Positions 1 through 5,782 of a stretch of DNA of 10,257 bases are shown piece after piece. The position numbers and the translations under genes were made by a program. Source of the DNA: PZPK01 sp963974595. GTDB lineage: Bacteria; Pseudomonadota; Gammaproteobacteria; Pseudomonadales; Oleiphilaceae. The stretch lies in assembly GCA_963974595.1 (NCBI GenBank), contig CAXBDA010000092.1, positions 1 to 10,257 of the forward strand. The letters are read 5' to 3'. The notes beneath the pieces are model-generated. The model ran no database searches. It saw only the letters and a list, made by a program, of their open reading frames with translations, and had not been told where the DNA came from. Each line of letters opens with the position of its first letter. Within the stretch, counting starts at the first letter, position 1.

Positions 1-951
1 GCCATGTCTCGTTATGGTAGTGATAAGCCTGACCTGCGAATTCCTTTAGAAATTGTTGATGTTGCTGATTTAATGGCGGGTGTTGATTTCAAAGTCTTCG
101 CTGGCCCAGCGAAAGACCCGAAAGGTCGTGTTGCTGCATTAAAGGTAAGTGGTGGCGCACAGCTATCACGCAAGCAAATTGACGAGTACACGAAGTTTGT
201 TGGTATTTATGGTGCCAAAGGCCTTGCCTGGATTAAAGTTAATGCGCTTGAAAAAGGTGCGGAAGGTTTGCAGTCACCTATTGTTAAATTTTTGGGTGCC
301 GATGTCGCTTTGGCCATTATGGAAAAACTCTCAGCTCAAAATGGCGATATTGTCTTTTTTGGGGCAGATAAAGAAAACGTTGTAAATGAAGCTTTAGGCG
401 CCTTGCGTTGTAAAATTGGTGAAGATTTAAATCTTTATACTTGTGAGTGGGCGCCTATGTGGGTGGTTGATTTTCCTATGTTTGAGGTGCTTGATGGCGG
501 CGGTTTAACGGCTATTCATCACCCATTTACAGCGCCTTCATGTTCATCAGACGAATTAAAGGCAAACCCAGAAGCAGCCTTATCTAGAGCTTACGATATG
601 GTACTCAACGGCACCGAATTAGGTGGCGGGTCGATGCGTATTCATGATGGTGACATGCAAAAAACTGTCTTCCAATTATTAGGTATCGATGATGAAGAGG
701 CGCAAAATAAATTTGGCTTCTTACTCGATGCCTTAAAGTTTGGTTGCCCGCCGCATGGTGGCTTGGCATTTGGTTTAGATCGTCTGATTATGTTAATGAC
801 GGGGGCTCAATCTATTCGTGAAGTGATTGCTTTCCCTAAAACTCAAAGTGCAATGTGTGTATTGACCCAAGCGCCTGGCGAAGTCGATACCAAGCAGTTA
901 CGCGAATTGAGTATTCAGGTTAGAGCAAAACAAACGGAAGCAAAGAGTTAA
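1..951 (+). CDS. aspS: Aspartyl-tRNA synthetase, C-terminal part (5' end outside window)
   Basis: Cytoplasmic class II synthetase that charges tRNA-Asp with aspartate using ATP. The reading frame is open from base 1; the ATG at base 4 is internal, because the E. coli protein has the same Ala-Met just before its RYGSDKPDLR segment. About 316 residues are visible, roughly the last 53% of a protein usually near 590 residues. Missing are the anticodon-binding OB fold and class II motifs 1 and 2. Present are the bacterial GAD insertion domain (about the first 25-150 visible residues), the HHPFTAPS active-site segment near base 520, the GGGSMRIHDGDMQ segment near 625, and motif 3 (GLAFGLDRLIMLMTG, about bases 760-804) with its ATP-binding arginine at codon 781-783. 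Whether it is discriminating or also serves tRNA-Asn cannot be judged because the anticodon domain is absent. The gene ends with TAA and a terminator-like hairpin follows. Confidence 0.97.
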   Translation, partial: AMSRYGSDKPDLRIPLEIVDVADLMAGVDFKVFAGPAKDPKGRVAALKVSGGAQLSRKQIDEYTKFVGIYGAKGLAWIKVNALEKGAEGLQSPIVKFLGADVALAIMEKLSAQNGDIVFFGADKENVVNEALGALRCKIGEDLNLYTCEWAPMWVVDFPMFEVLDGGGLTAIHHPFTAPSCSSDELKANPEAALSRAYDMVLNGTELGGGSMRIHDGDMQKTVFQLLGIDDEEAQNKFGFLLDALKFGCPPHGGLAFGLDRLIMLMTGAQSIREVIAFPKTQSAMCVLTQAPGEVDTKQLRELSIQVRAKQTEAKS

Positions 952-976
952 TGAAATCTAACTGAGTCTGATTTTT

Positions 977-1010
977 AAAGCGCTTCGAAATTATTCAAGC
1001 GCTTTTATTT
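977..1010 (+). terminator. Intrinsic terminator after aspS
   Basis: Nine-bp perfect stem, AAAGCGCTT (977-985) with AAGCGCTTT (997-1005). Inside it a bulged C is followed by GAA/TTC and an ATTA loop. A T-rich run (TTTTATTTTAT) overlaps and follows the 3' arm. It lies 26 bases past the aspS stop and suggests that aspS transcription ends before yebC. Confidence 0.7.
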
Positions 1011-1059
1011 TATGAAATAACAAAAAAATTATCTTTCTAAAATAAAAAGGAGTGATGAT

Positions 1060-1809
1060 ATGGCTGGCCATAGTAAATGGGCTAATATCAGGCATCGAAA
1101 AGCCGCTCAGGACGCAAAACGAGGAAAAATATTCACTAAAATAATTCGTGAATTAGTGGTTGCTGCAAAAGAAGGTGGCCCACTGGCTGAAGATAATCCA
1201 AGGCTTCGCACCGCAGTCGATAAAGCGCTTGCTTCAAATATGAAGCGTGACACCATTGATAAAGCAATTCAGCGCGGTGCAGGTAGTGGTGAAGGTAATC
1301 ATTATGATGAATTAACCTACGAAGGTTATGCGCCTGGTGGTGTTGCTGTTCTCGTTGAAGTCATGACAGATAATAGGAATCGAACGGTCGCTGAAGTAAG
1401 GCATGCTTTTAATAAGGCTGGTGGTAATTTAGGCACCGATGGTTCAGTCGCTTATTTATTTCATAAGCAGGGTAGTTTGGTCTTTTCTGATCAAGTCAAA
1501 GAAGATGATATTCTCGAGGTCGCATTAGAAGCGGGCGCTGAAGATGTCGTTAGTCAAGACGATGCATCAATCGAAGTAGTGACAGCGCCAGAAAACTTTA
1601 TTGATGTTAAAGAAGCGCTATCATCATCCGGGTTCTCTTCAGAAATCGCTGAAATTACTATGGTACCTGCAACAACTATTGATCTAGACCTAGATGGGGC
1701 AGAAAAGGCATTGCGTCTAATTGATGCTTTAGAAGATTTAGATGATGTTCAGAATGTGTATTCAAATGCTGATATTTCAGGTGAAATACTGGCGCAGCTT
1801 TCTTCGTAG
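1060..1809 (+). CDS. yebC: YebC/TACO1-family protein
   Basis: A 249-residue protein of the YebC/TACO1 family, essentially the E. coli length (about 246). The family hallmark MAGHSKWANIRHRK opens the protein, followed by the basic N-terminal helical domain and segments such as DNRNRTVAEVRHAFNKAGG and GSVAYLFHKQG (about residues 104-136) from the two alpha/beta domains. Members were long annotated as transcriptional regulators; more recent work on YebC and mitochondrial TACO1 points to a ribosome-associated role easing translation of proline-rich stretches. That function is family knowledge and is not shown by this sequence. The start is secure: AAGGAG (1047-1052) lies just ahead of the ATG and nothing upstream fits the family N-terminus. 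It sits directly before ruvC, as in many gammaproteobacteria, with a 29-base gap, so co-transcription with ruvC is likely. I see no convincing promoter in the 49 bases after the aspS terminator. Confidence 0.97.
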   Translation: MAGHSKWANIRHRKAAQDAKRGKIFTKIIRELVVAAKEGGPLAEDNPRLRTAVDKALASNMKRDTIDKAIQRGAGSGEGNHYDELTYEGYAPGGVAVLVEVMTDNRNRTVAEVRHAFNKAGGNLGTDGSVAYLFHKQGSLVFSDQVKEDDILEVALEAGAEDVVSQDDASIEVVTAPENFIDVKEALSSSGFSSEIAEITMVPATTIDLDLDGAEKALRLIDALEDLDDVQNVYSNADISGEILAQLSS

Positions 1810-1827
1810 TTTACTTACTTGATTTAT

Positions 1828-1832
1828 AAGGA
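1828..1832 (+). promoter_or_regulatory. Shine-Dalgarno site fixing the TTG start of ruvC
   Basis: AAGGA lies six bases before the TTG at 1839, which is ideal spacing and supports that non-ATG start. Confidence 0.75.
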
Positions 1833-1838
1833 CTCGAT

Positions 1839-2357
1839 TTGGCTATTATTCTAGGTATTGATCCCGGCTCACGTACGACTGGTTATGGCGTAATAGGCAG
1901 TAGCAAAGGTAAATTACATTATGTGGCCAGCGGCTGCATAAGATTAGATGGGGTTGAATTAGCGCCAAGGCTGCACGTTATTTTTCAGGGTGTAACGCAG
2001 ATTATTCAGCAGTTTCAGCCAAATGAATTTGCCATAGAAGAGGTTTTTCTTGCAAAAAATGCTTCATCAGCCTTAAAGCTAGGCCAAGCCAGAGGGGCTG
2101 CAATTGTCGCTGCCTGTAATGCCGAGTTACCGGTCAGTGAATACTCGGCAAGAAAGGTTAAGCAAGCCGTTGTTGGAAAAGGGTCCGCTGTTAAAACACA
2201 AGTTCAACAAATGGTGATGCATATACTGGGCTTAGAGTCATGTCCTCAATCAGATGCGGCAGATGCCTTGGCTATTGCTTTGTGCCATGCACATACCCAA
2301 CAAGTGCTCATAAAAGTCGCAGGTGCATCGAGCAGCCGGCGTGGTCGTCTTAGATAA
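1839..2357 (+). CDS. ruvC: Holliday-junction endonuclease RuvC (TTG start)
   Basis: Dimeric Mg2+-dependent resolvase with an RNase H-like fold. It nicks Holliday junctions symmetrically after RuvAB branch migration in recombinational repair. The protein is 172 residues against 173 in E. coli. All four catalytic acidic residues are present (numbered with the initiator Met): Asp8 in LGIDPGSRTTGYG, Glu67 in FAIEEVF, and Asp139 and Asp142 in SDAADALA. These match E. coli D7, E66, D138 and D141 once Met is counted. The ALKLGQARG helix (about 78-86) is also conserved. The start is TTG: translation from it gives MAIILGIDPGS, matching the E. coli N-terminus, and a good ribosome site lies six bases ahead. 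The basic tail (RRGRLR) ends 18 bases before ruvA, so the two genes are probably one transcription unit. Confidence 0.97.
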   Translation: MAIILGIDPGSRTTGYGVIGSSKGKLHYVASGCIRLDGVELAPRLHVIFQGVTQIIQQFQPNEFAIEEVFLAKNASSALKLGQARGAAIVAACNAELPVSEYSARKVKQAVVGKGSAVKTQVQQMVMHILGLESCPQSDAADALAIALCHAHTQQVLIKVAGASSSRRGRLR

Positions 2358-2365
2358 TATGTATT

Positions 2366-2370
2366 GGAAG
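2366..2370 (+). promoter_or_regulatory. Shine-Dalgarno site deciding the ruvA start
   Basis: GGAAG lies five bases before ATG 2376. The in-frame TTG at 2364-2366 overlaps this site and cannot be the start. Confidence 0.75.
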
Positions 2371-2375
2371 TGAAA

Positions 2376-2972
2376 ATGATAGGTAAAATGATTGGTTTAA
2401 TTGAGGAAAAAACAACACATAGTGTGCTTATTAACCTTAATGGGCTTTGCTATGAATTAGAAATCCCTATTACAACGTCATTTTCATTGCCGGAAAAGGG
2501 GCAAAGAGCTGAGCTGTTTACTCACTTTGTTGTTCGTGAAGATGCACAGCTCCTCTATGGCTTTTTAAATAAGCAAGATAGGGATATGTTTCGTATATTA
2601 ATTAAAGTCAACGGGGTAGGACCAAAGCTAGGTATTACCATTTTATCCGGTTTAAATAGTGCTGCGCTTTCACGGTGCGTATTAAATGATGAAGTTTCCA
2701 CTTTAGTTAAACTTCCTGGTATTGGTAAAAAGACCGCTGAAAGATTGCTTATTGAATTGCGAGATAAGGTTAAAAACTTAGACAAGGGTGAGAACAGCGA
2801 ATCTGCACAAACAGCTATTTCATATGAAAACTCTATTAATGATGAGGCAGAATCAGCTTTAGTTGCCTTAGGTTATCGACCACAGGATGCAGCTAAAGCC
2901 ATTAAAAATGCCAAACAAGATAATCAAAGTCTGGAGACCCTCATAAAAGCAGCCTTAAAAAGCATGATTTAA
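2376..2972 (+). CDS. ruvA: Holliday-junction branch-migration protein RuvA
   Basis: Tetrameric junction-binding subunit that holds the four-way DNA in a square-planar form and recruits the RuvB motor. From ATG 2376 the protein has 198 residues (E. coli about 203) and begins MIGKMIGLIEEK, matching E. coli MIGRLRGIIIEK. A longer reading from TTG 2364 adds four residues but places the start inside the ribosome site, so I reject it. Domain I is the OB fold (about 1-62) and carries the acidic-pin residues Glu55 and Asp56 in VVREDAQLLYGF. Domain II has two helix-hairpin-helix motifs, VNGVGPKLG (78-86) and LVKLPGIGKKTAERL (110-124). A variable linker (about 135-155) leads to domain III (about 156-198, ALVALGYRPQDAAKAI), which contacts RuvB. 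The stop codon lies inside a 14-bp tandem duplication. Unlike in E. coli, ruvB does not follow closely. Confidence 0.97.
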   Translation: MIGKMIGLIEEKTTHSVLINLNGLCYELEIPITTSFSLPEKGQRAELFTHFVVREDAQLLYGFLNKQDRDMFRILIKVNGVGPKLGITILSGLNSAALSRCVLNDEVSTLVKLPGIGKKTAERLLIELRDKVKNLDKGENSESAQTAISYENSINDEAESALVALGYRPQDAAKAIKNAKQDNQSLETLIKAALKSMI

Positions 2973-2995
2973 GTGGTTAAATTTAAGTGGTTAAA
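2968..2995 (+). repeat. 14-bp perfect tandem duplication over the ruvA stop
   Basis: TTTAAGTGGTTAAA occurs at 2968-2981 and again at 2982-2995 with no mismatch and no spacer. The first copy contains the ruvA TAA stop (2970-2972), so the second copy is purely 3' flanking. The form fits a slippage duplication; no function is evident. Confidence 0.9.
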
Positions 2996-3018
2996 AATAT
3001 GCCTAACATTTTTTTAAC
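2990..3018 (+). other. AU-rich hairpin between ruvA and ruvB
   Basis: GTTAAAAATATG (2990-3001) can pair with CATTTTTTTAAC (3007-3018), 11 of 12 positions, around a CCTAA loop. The T-run lies inside the stem rather than after it, so it is not a standard intrinsic terminator. It could be a weak attenuator, an mRNA-end structure, or a by-product of AT richness. Confidence 0.4.
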
Positions 3019-3049
3019 TTTCGTCTTACTGCATCCACTGTAAACTGCT

Positions 3050-3072
3050 TATTAATATACTTTATATTAATA
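3050..3072 (+). promoter_or_regulatory. Perfect AT-only dyad ahead of ruvB, possible operator or promoter region
   Basis: TATTAATATA (3050-3059) and its exact reverse complement TATATTAATA (3063-3072) are separated by CTT. It ends 20 bases before the ruvB ATG. A TATACT hexamer (3056-3061), close to the sigma-70 -10 consensus, lies inside it, but no good -35 sits at the right distance. With arms made only of A and T, chance occurrence is quite possible. It is not a LexA box. Confidence 0.35.
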
Positions 3073-3092
3073 GTATCGCATCGGAAAAATGA

Positions 3093-4118
3093 ATGATTGA
3101 GGCAGACCGCTTAGTGGCTCCAGACGTCAAGTCCATTGGTAATACCAATGAAGATTGGCAAGATCGAGCAATACGTCCAAAAACATTAAAAGATTATGTT
3201 GGTCAGCCTGCTGTTAAAGAACAGATGGAAATTTTTATTGAAGCTGCGCGTAACAGAAGCGAGGCTTTGGATCATGTCTTGATTTTTGGTCCGCCAGGTT
3301 TGGGTAAAACCACGCTGGCCAATATTATATCTAATGAATTAAATTCAAATATAAAGTCTACTTCTGGCCCTGTTCTCGAGAAAGCTGGTGATCTGGCATC
3401 CTTACTCACAAATCTTGAAGAAGGTGATGTTTTATTTATTGATGAAATTCATCGACTAAACGCTAGTGTAGAAGAAGTGCTTTATCCCGCTATGGAAGAC
3501 TACCAGTTAGATATTATGATTGGTGAAGGCCCCGCAGCAAGATCGATCAAATTAGATTTACCACCGTTTACACTGATTGGCGCCACCACTAGGGCAGGCT
3601 TATTAACATCACCACTGCGTGATCGCTTTGGGATTGTTCAACGTTTAGAGTTTTACAACAATCAAGACTTAAGCTCTATTGTTATGCGTTCTGCTCACTT
3701 ATTAAATTTAACGATAGAAGAAAACGGTGCTAATGAAATAGCCTGCCGGTCTAGAGGAACACCTCGTATTGCTAACCGACTGTTAAGGCGTGTCCGGGAC
3801 TATGCAGAGGTAAAAGGCTCTGGTGTGCTCTCTAAAGATATGGCAGACAAAGCTTTAAATATGTTGAAAGTTGACCAATATGGTTTCGACCAGATGGATC
3901 GCCGCCTATTACTTGCTATTATTGATAATTTTTCAGGCGGGCCTGTTGGTGTCGATAGTATGGCTGCCGCCATAAGTGAAGAGCGCGGAACCATCGAAGA
4001 TGTTTTAGAGCCTTATTTAATACAGAAAGGCTTTTTGAGTAGAACACCCAGAGGTCGTGTAGCAACAGAGAAAGCTTGGCAACATTTTGGCTTAAAAGCA
4101 CCAGAATCAAAAAGCTGA
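3093..4118 (+). CDS. ruvB: Holliday-junction branch-migration ATPase RuvB
   Basis: Hexameric AAA+ motor that pumps DNA through the RuvA-bound junction. It has 341 residues (E. coli 336) and starts MIEADRLV, as in E. coli; GGAAAA (3083-3088) precedes the ATG. Visible elements are the RAIRPKTLKDYVGQ N-terminal segment (25-38), Walker A GPPGLGKTT (66-74, Lys72), Walker B LFIDEIH (114-120, Asp117-Glu118), sensor 1 region TLIGATTRAG (160-169), the SPLRDRFG stretch with the arginine-finger region (173-180), sensor 2 region RGTPRIANRLLRRVRD (221-236), and the C-terminal winged helix ending with LEPYLIQKGFLSRTPRGR (305-322). The extra length lies in the N-terminal tail, where about four residues are inserted near positions 10-20. 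The gene lies 120 bases after ruvA, so it may have its own promoter or be read through from yebC-ruvCA. It ends 47 bases before ybgC. Confidence 0.98.
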   Translation: MIEADRLVAPDVKSIGNTNEDWQDRAIRPKTLKDYVGQPAVKEQMEIFIEAARNRSEALDHVLIFGPPGLGKTTLANIISNELNSNIKSTSGPVLEKAGDLASLLTNLEEGDVLFIDEIHRLNASVEEVLYPAMEDYQLDIMIGEGPAARSIKLDLPPFTLIGATTRAGLLTSPLRDRFGIVQRLEFYNNQDLSSIVMRSAHLLNLTIEENGANEIACRSRGTPRIANRLLRRVRDYAEVKGSGVLSKDMADKALNMLKVDQYGFDQMDRRLLLAIIDNFSGGPVGVDSMAAAISEERGTIEDVLEPYLIQKGFLSRTPRGRVATEKAWQHFGLKAPESKS

Positions 4119-4138
4119 GTATCGGCTCTTAAGCTTTT
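4110..4138 (+). other. Bulged hairpin at the end of ruvB
   Basis: AAAAGCT (4110-4116, overlapping the stop codon) can pair with AGCTTTT (4132-4138). An inner GAG/CTC stem closes a TATCGG loop, and TTA is bulged on the 3' side. Only TTTT within the arm resembles a U-tract and a GC-rich stretch follows, so termination here would be weak at best. Confidence 0.3.
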
Positions 4139-4165
4139 AGCCGGGCCTTCAAATTAAATCTTAGT

Positions 4166-4588
4166 GTGACGGTTTACAGTTTGATAAATAAAATAGAAGC
4201 TACTCATAAACTATTTATTCGGGTTTATATAGAAGATACTGATGCAGGTGGCATTGTATTTTATGCTAATTATTTGAAATTTTTCGAACGTGCTCGAACA
4301 GAATATTTCAGAGCGCGTGGTTTTGAGTTACGCCGCGGTCTAGATGACAATATTAACTATGTTGTGCATAGTTTAACTATTCAATATAAGAAACCAGCAC
4401 GCTTGGATGACAAAATTGCCGTGACAGCTGAGGTAATAAAAGTAGGAAAAACCTACTTATTGTTTAAACAGCGAGTACTGAACGCAAGAAATGAAGTGCT
4501 GGTTGAGGCAGACGTAAAAATAGCCTGTCTTTATTTTAATACGTCGAAACCGCAGCGTTTACCAAGTGCTCTTTTAGCGTCGTTATAG
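4166..4588 (+). CDS. ybgC: Tol-Pal-associated acyl-CoA thioesterase YbgC (GTG start)
   Basis: Hot-dog-fold thioesterase of the 4-hydroxybenzoyl-CoA thioesterase group. It is cytoplasmic, acts on acyl-CoA or acyl-ACP thioesters, and has been linked to phospholipid metabolism; its exact role in Tol-Pal is unsettled. The signature RVYIEDTDAGGIVFYANYLK spans residues 19-38. The catalytic aspartate is Asp26, matching Asp18 of E. coli YbgC, and FFERARTEYFR follows. Further conserved parts are YKKPARLDD and a central strand region to about residue 127. Length is 140 residues against about 134 in E. coli. The start is uncertain: GTG 4166 and TTG 4181 are both in frame, an in-frame TAA at 4130 limits extension, and neither candidate has a good ribosome site. 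The gene heads the tolQRA cluster as in E. coli, 60 bases before tolQ. Its last codons form the first copy of an imperfect direct repeat. Confidence 0.93.
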   Translation: MTVYSLINKIEATHKLFIRVYIEDTDAGGIVFYANYLKFFERARTEYFRARGFELRRGLDDNINYVVHSLTIQYKKPARLDDKIAVTAEVIKVGKTYLLFKQRVLNARNEVLVEADVKIACLYFNTSKPQRLPSALLASL

Positions 4589-4607
4589 CGCTCTTTTTAT
4601 CGTTATA
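4568..4607 (+). repeat. Imperfect direct repeat across the ybgC stop
   Basis: Copy one (4568-4587) starts GCTCTTTT and ends TCGTTATA with AGCG between; copy two (4590-4607) has the same two 8-base blocks with TA between. Copy one encodes the final ALLASL of YbgC and part of the stop; copy two is noncoding. Copy two ends near TATACT (4604-4609), a possible -10 element for tolQ, but I see no good -35. Confidence 0.7.
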
Positions 4608-4638
4608 CTAATGTCTATTTAAGCTCGAATAATTTTTT

Positions 4639-4642
4639 GGAG
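4639..4642 (+). promoter_or_regulatory. Shine-Dalgarno site deciding the tolQ start
   Basis: GGAG ends six bases before GTG 4649. The in-frame TTG at 4637 overlaps it and the ATG at 4647 is out of frame, so GTG 4649 is the best start. Confidence 0.7.
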
Positions 4643-4648
4643 AAAAAT

Positions 4649-5338
4649 GTGCAAGAAGAAATTTCAATTCTGGGTCTTATTTTAGACGCTAGCTTCGTTG
4701 TTCAGTTGGTCATGCTGTCACTTGTTTTAGCCTCTATCGTATCTTGGTATTTTATTTTTCAGAGAGCTGTATTTTTTAAAGCGGCTAAAAAAGCGCAGCT
4801 AAGCTTTGAAGGTCGGTTCTGGTCGGGTATGGATCTTAGTCAGCTTTATAAAGAAGCAAACATAAGTGACGTGTCTTCGGGGTTGGAATTAGTATTTAAG
4901 TCTGGTTTTAAAGAATTTAACCGTCTCAGGCAGCAATCAAGTATTGATGCAGACGCTGTGATGGAGGGGACTCAGCGCGCGATGCGGGTGGCACTTTCAA
5001 GAGAAAGTGAACGACTTGACTTGCACTTATCTTTTCTTGCAACGGTTGGCTCTACTAGCCCTTATGTTGGTTTGTTTGGCACGGTATGGGGGATTATGAA
5101 TTCTTTTTTGGGTTTGGCTCAGCAGCAACAGGCAACATTAGCAACAGTCGCACCTGGCATTTCCGAGGCGCTGATTGCAACCGCAATGGGTTTATTTGCA
5201 GCGATACCAGCGGTCGTTTCTTATAACCGTTTTTCATCGAGGGCCGATGCGCTTTATGCAAGTTACGAAACGTTTGCTGATGAATTTTCAAGCATCTTGC
5301 ATCGCAATATTCATTCAACAGTAAAGACTGATAAATAA
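4649..5338 (+). CDS. tolQ: Tol-Pal motor subunit TolQ (GTG start)
   Basis: Inner-membrane proton-channel subunit of the MotA/TolQ/ExbB family. A TolQ pentamer surrounds TolR helices and uses the proton motive force to energize TolA during outer-membrane constriction. From GTG 4649 the protein has 229 residues (E. coli 230) and begins MQEEISILGLILDAS, lining up with E. coli MTDMNILDLFLKAS. Three membrane helices are visible at about 15-38, 131-155 and 168-192, with a large cytoplasmic loop (about 40-130) carrying FWSGMDLSQLY and SGFKEFNRLR. The channel threonines fall at Thr145 (GLFGTVWGIM) and Thr178 (EALIATAMG), the same numbers as in E. coli, which agrees with the start chosen. It ends 27 bases before tolR. 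Confidence 0.97.
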   Translation: MQEEISILGLILDASFVVQLVMLSLVLASIVSWYFIFQRAVFFKAAKKAQLSFEGRFWSGMDLSQLYKEANISDVSSGLELVFKSGFKEFNRLRQQSSIDADAVMEGTQRAMRVALSRESERLDLHLSFLATVGSTSPYVGLFGTVWGIMNSFLGLAQQQQATLATVAPGISEALIATAMGLFAAIPAVVSYNRFSSRADALYASYETFADEFSSILHRNIHSTVKTDK

Positions 5339-5365
5339 GTTCCCAGAAAAGCTTAAGGCATTTAT

Positions 5366-5782
5366 ATGAGCAGATCTAAAAGAAAACCCATGTCAGATAT
5401 TAACGTGGTCCCCTATATTGACGTTATGTTAGTACTGTTAATTATATTTATGGTCACTGCGCCCATGCTCACTCAAGGCATAAAGGTAGACTTACCACTA
5501 CTGGATTCGGACCCTGTACAAGCCGAGAATCAGGATGAACCTGTTATTGTCTCAATCGATTCAAATGGCACTTATTATCTTGATATGTCGTCAGACCCAA
5601 AACGTCCCTTAGACTTGAGTGAAATTCTTCAAAAAATATCATCCATACTTGTTCAAAAACCAGAGACATCCGTTTTAGTAAGAGGCGATAAGCACGTTGA
5701 ATATGGCTCCGTTGTTGCGCTTATGTCAGTTTTGCAGGGAGCTGGTGCGCGTGGTGTAGGCTTAATAACAGAAGACCCATGA
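5366..5782 (+). CDS. tolR: Tol-Pal motor subunit TolR
   Basis: Inner-membrane partner of TolQ in the ExbD/TolR family: a short cytoplasmic N-terminus, one membrane helix and a periplasmic domain. It has 138 residues (E. coli about 142). The helix is roughly residues 14-36, containing VPYIDVMLVLLIIFM; Asp19 is the proton-carrying aspartate equivalent to E. coli Asp23. The KPMSDINVVP stretch before the helix is typical. The periplasmic part (about 38-138) has VDLPLLDSDP, the VSIDSNGTYYLD strand pair and VLVRGDKHVEYGSVVALM. ATG 5366 has AAGG eight bases ahead. The TGA stop overlaps the tolA start by 4 bases (ATGA, 5779-5782), suggesting translational coupling. Confidence 0.97.
   Translation: MSRSKRKPMSDINVVPYIDVMLVLLIIFMVTAPMLTQGIKVDLPLLDSDPVQAENQDEPVIVSIDSNGTYYLDMSSDPKRPLDLSEILQKISSILVQKPETSVLVRGDKHVEYGSVVALMSVLQGAGARGVGLITEDP

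Noticed and set aside
2364..2375. TTG start for ruvA, four residues longer
   Set aside because: The TTG lies in the Shine-Dalgarno sequence and the family N-terminus MIG begins at ATG 2376.
2555..2785. Minus-strand open frame inside ruvA, and similar ones inside ruvB, tolQ, tolB and pal
   Set aside because: Each lies wholly or mostly opposite a well-conserved gene and shows no recognisable protein features.
4637..4648. TTG start for tolQ, four residues longer
   Set aside because: It overlaps the GGAG ribosome site; GTG 4649 has correct spacing and aligns with E. coli TolQ.
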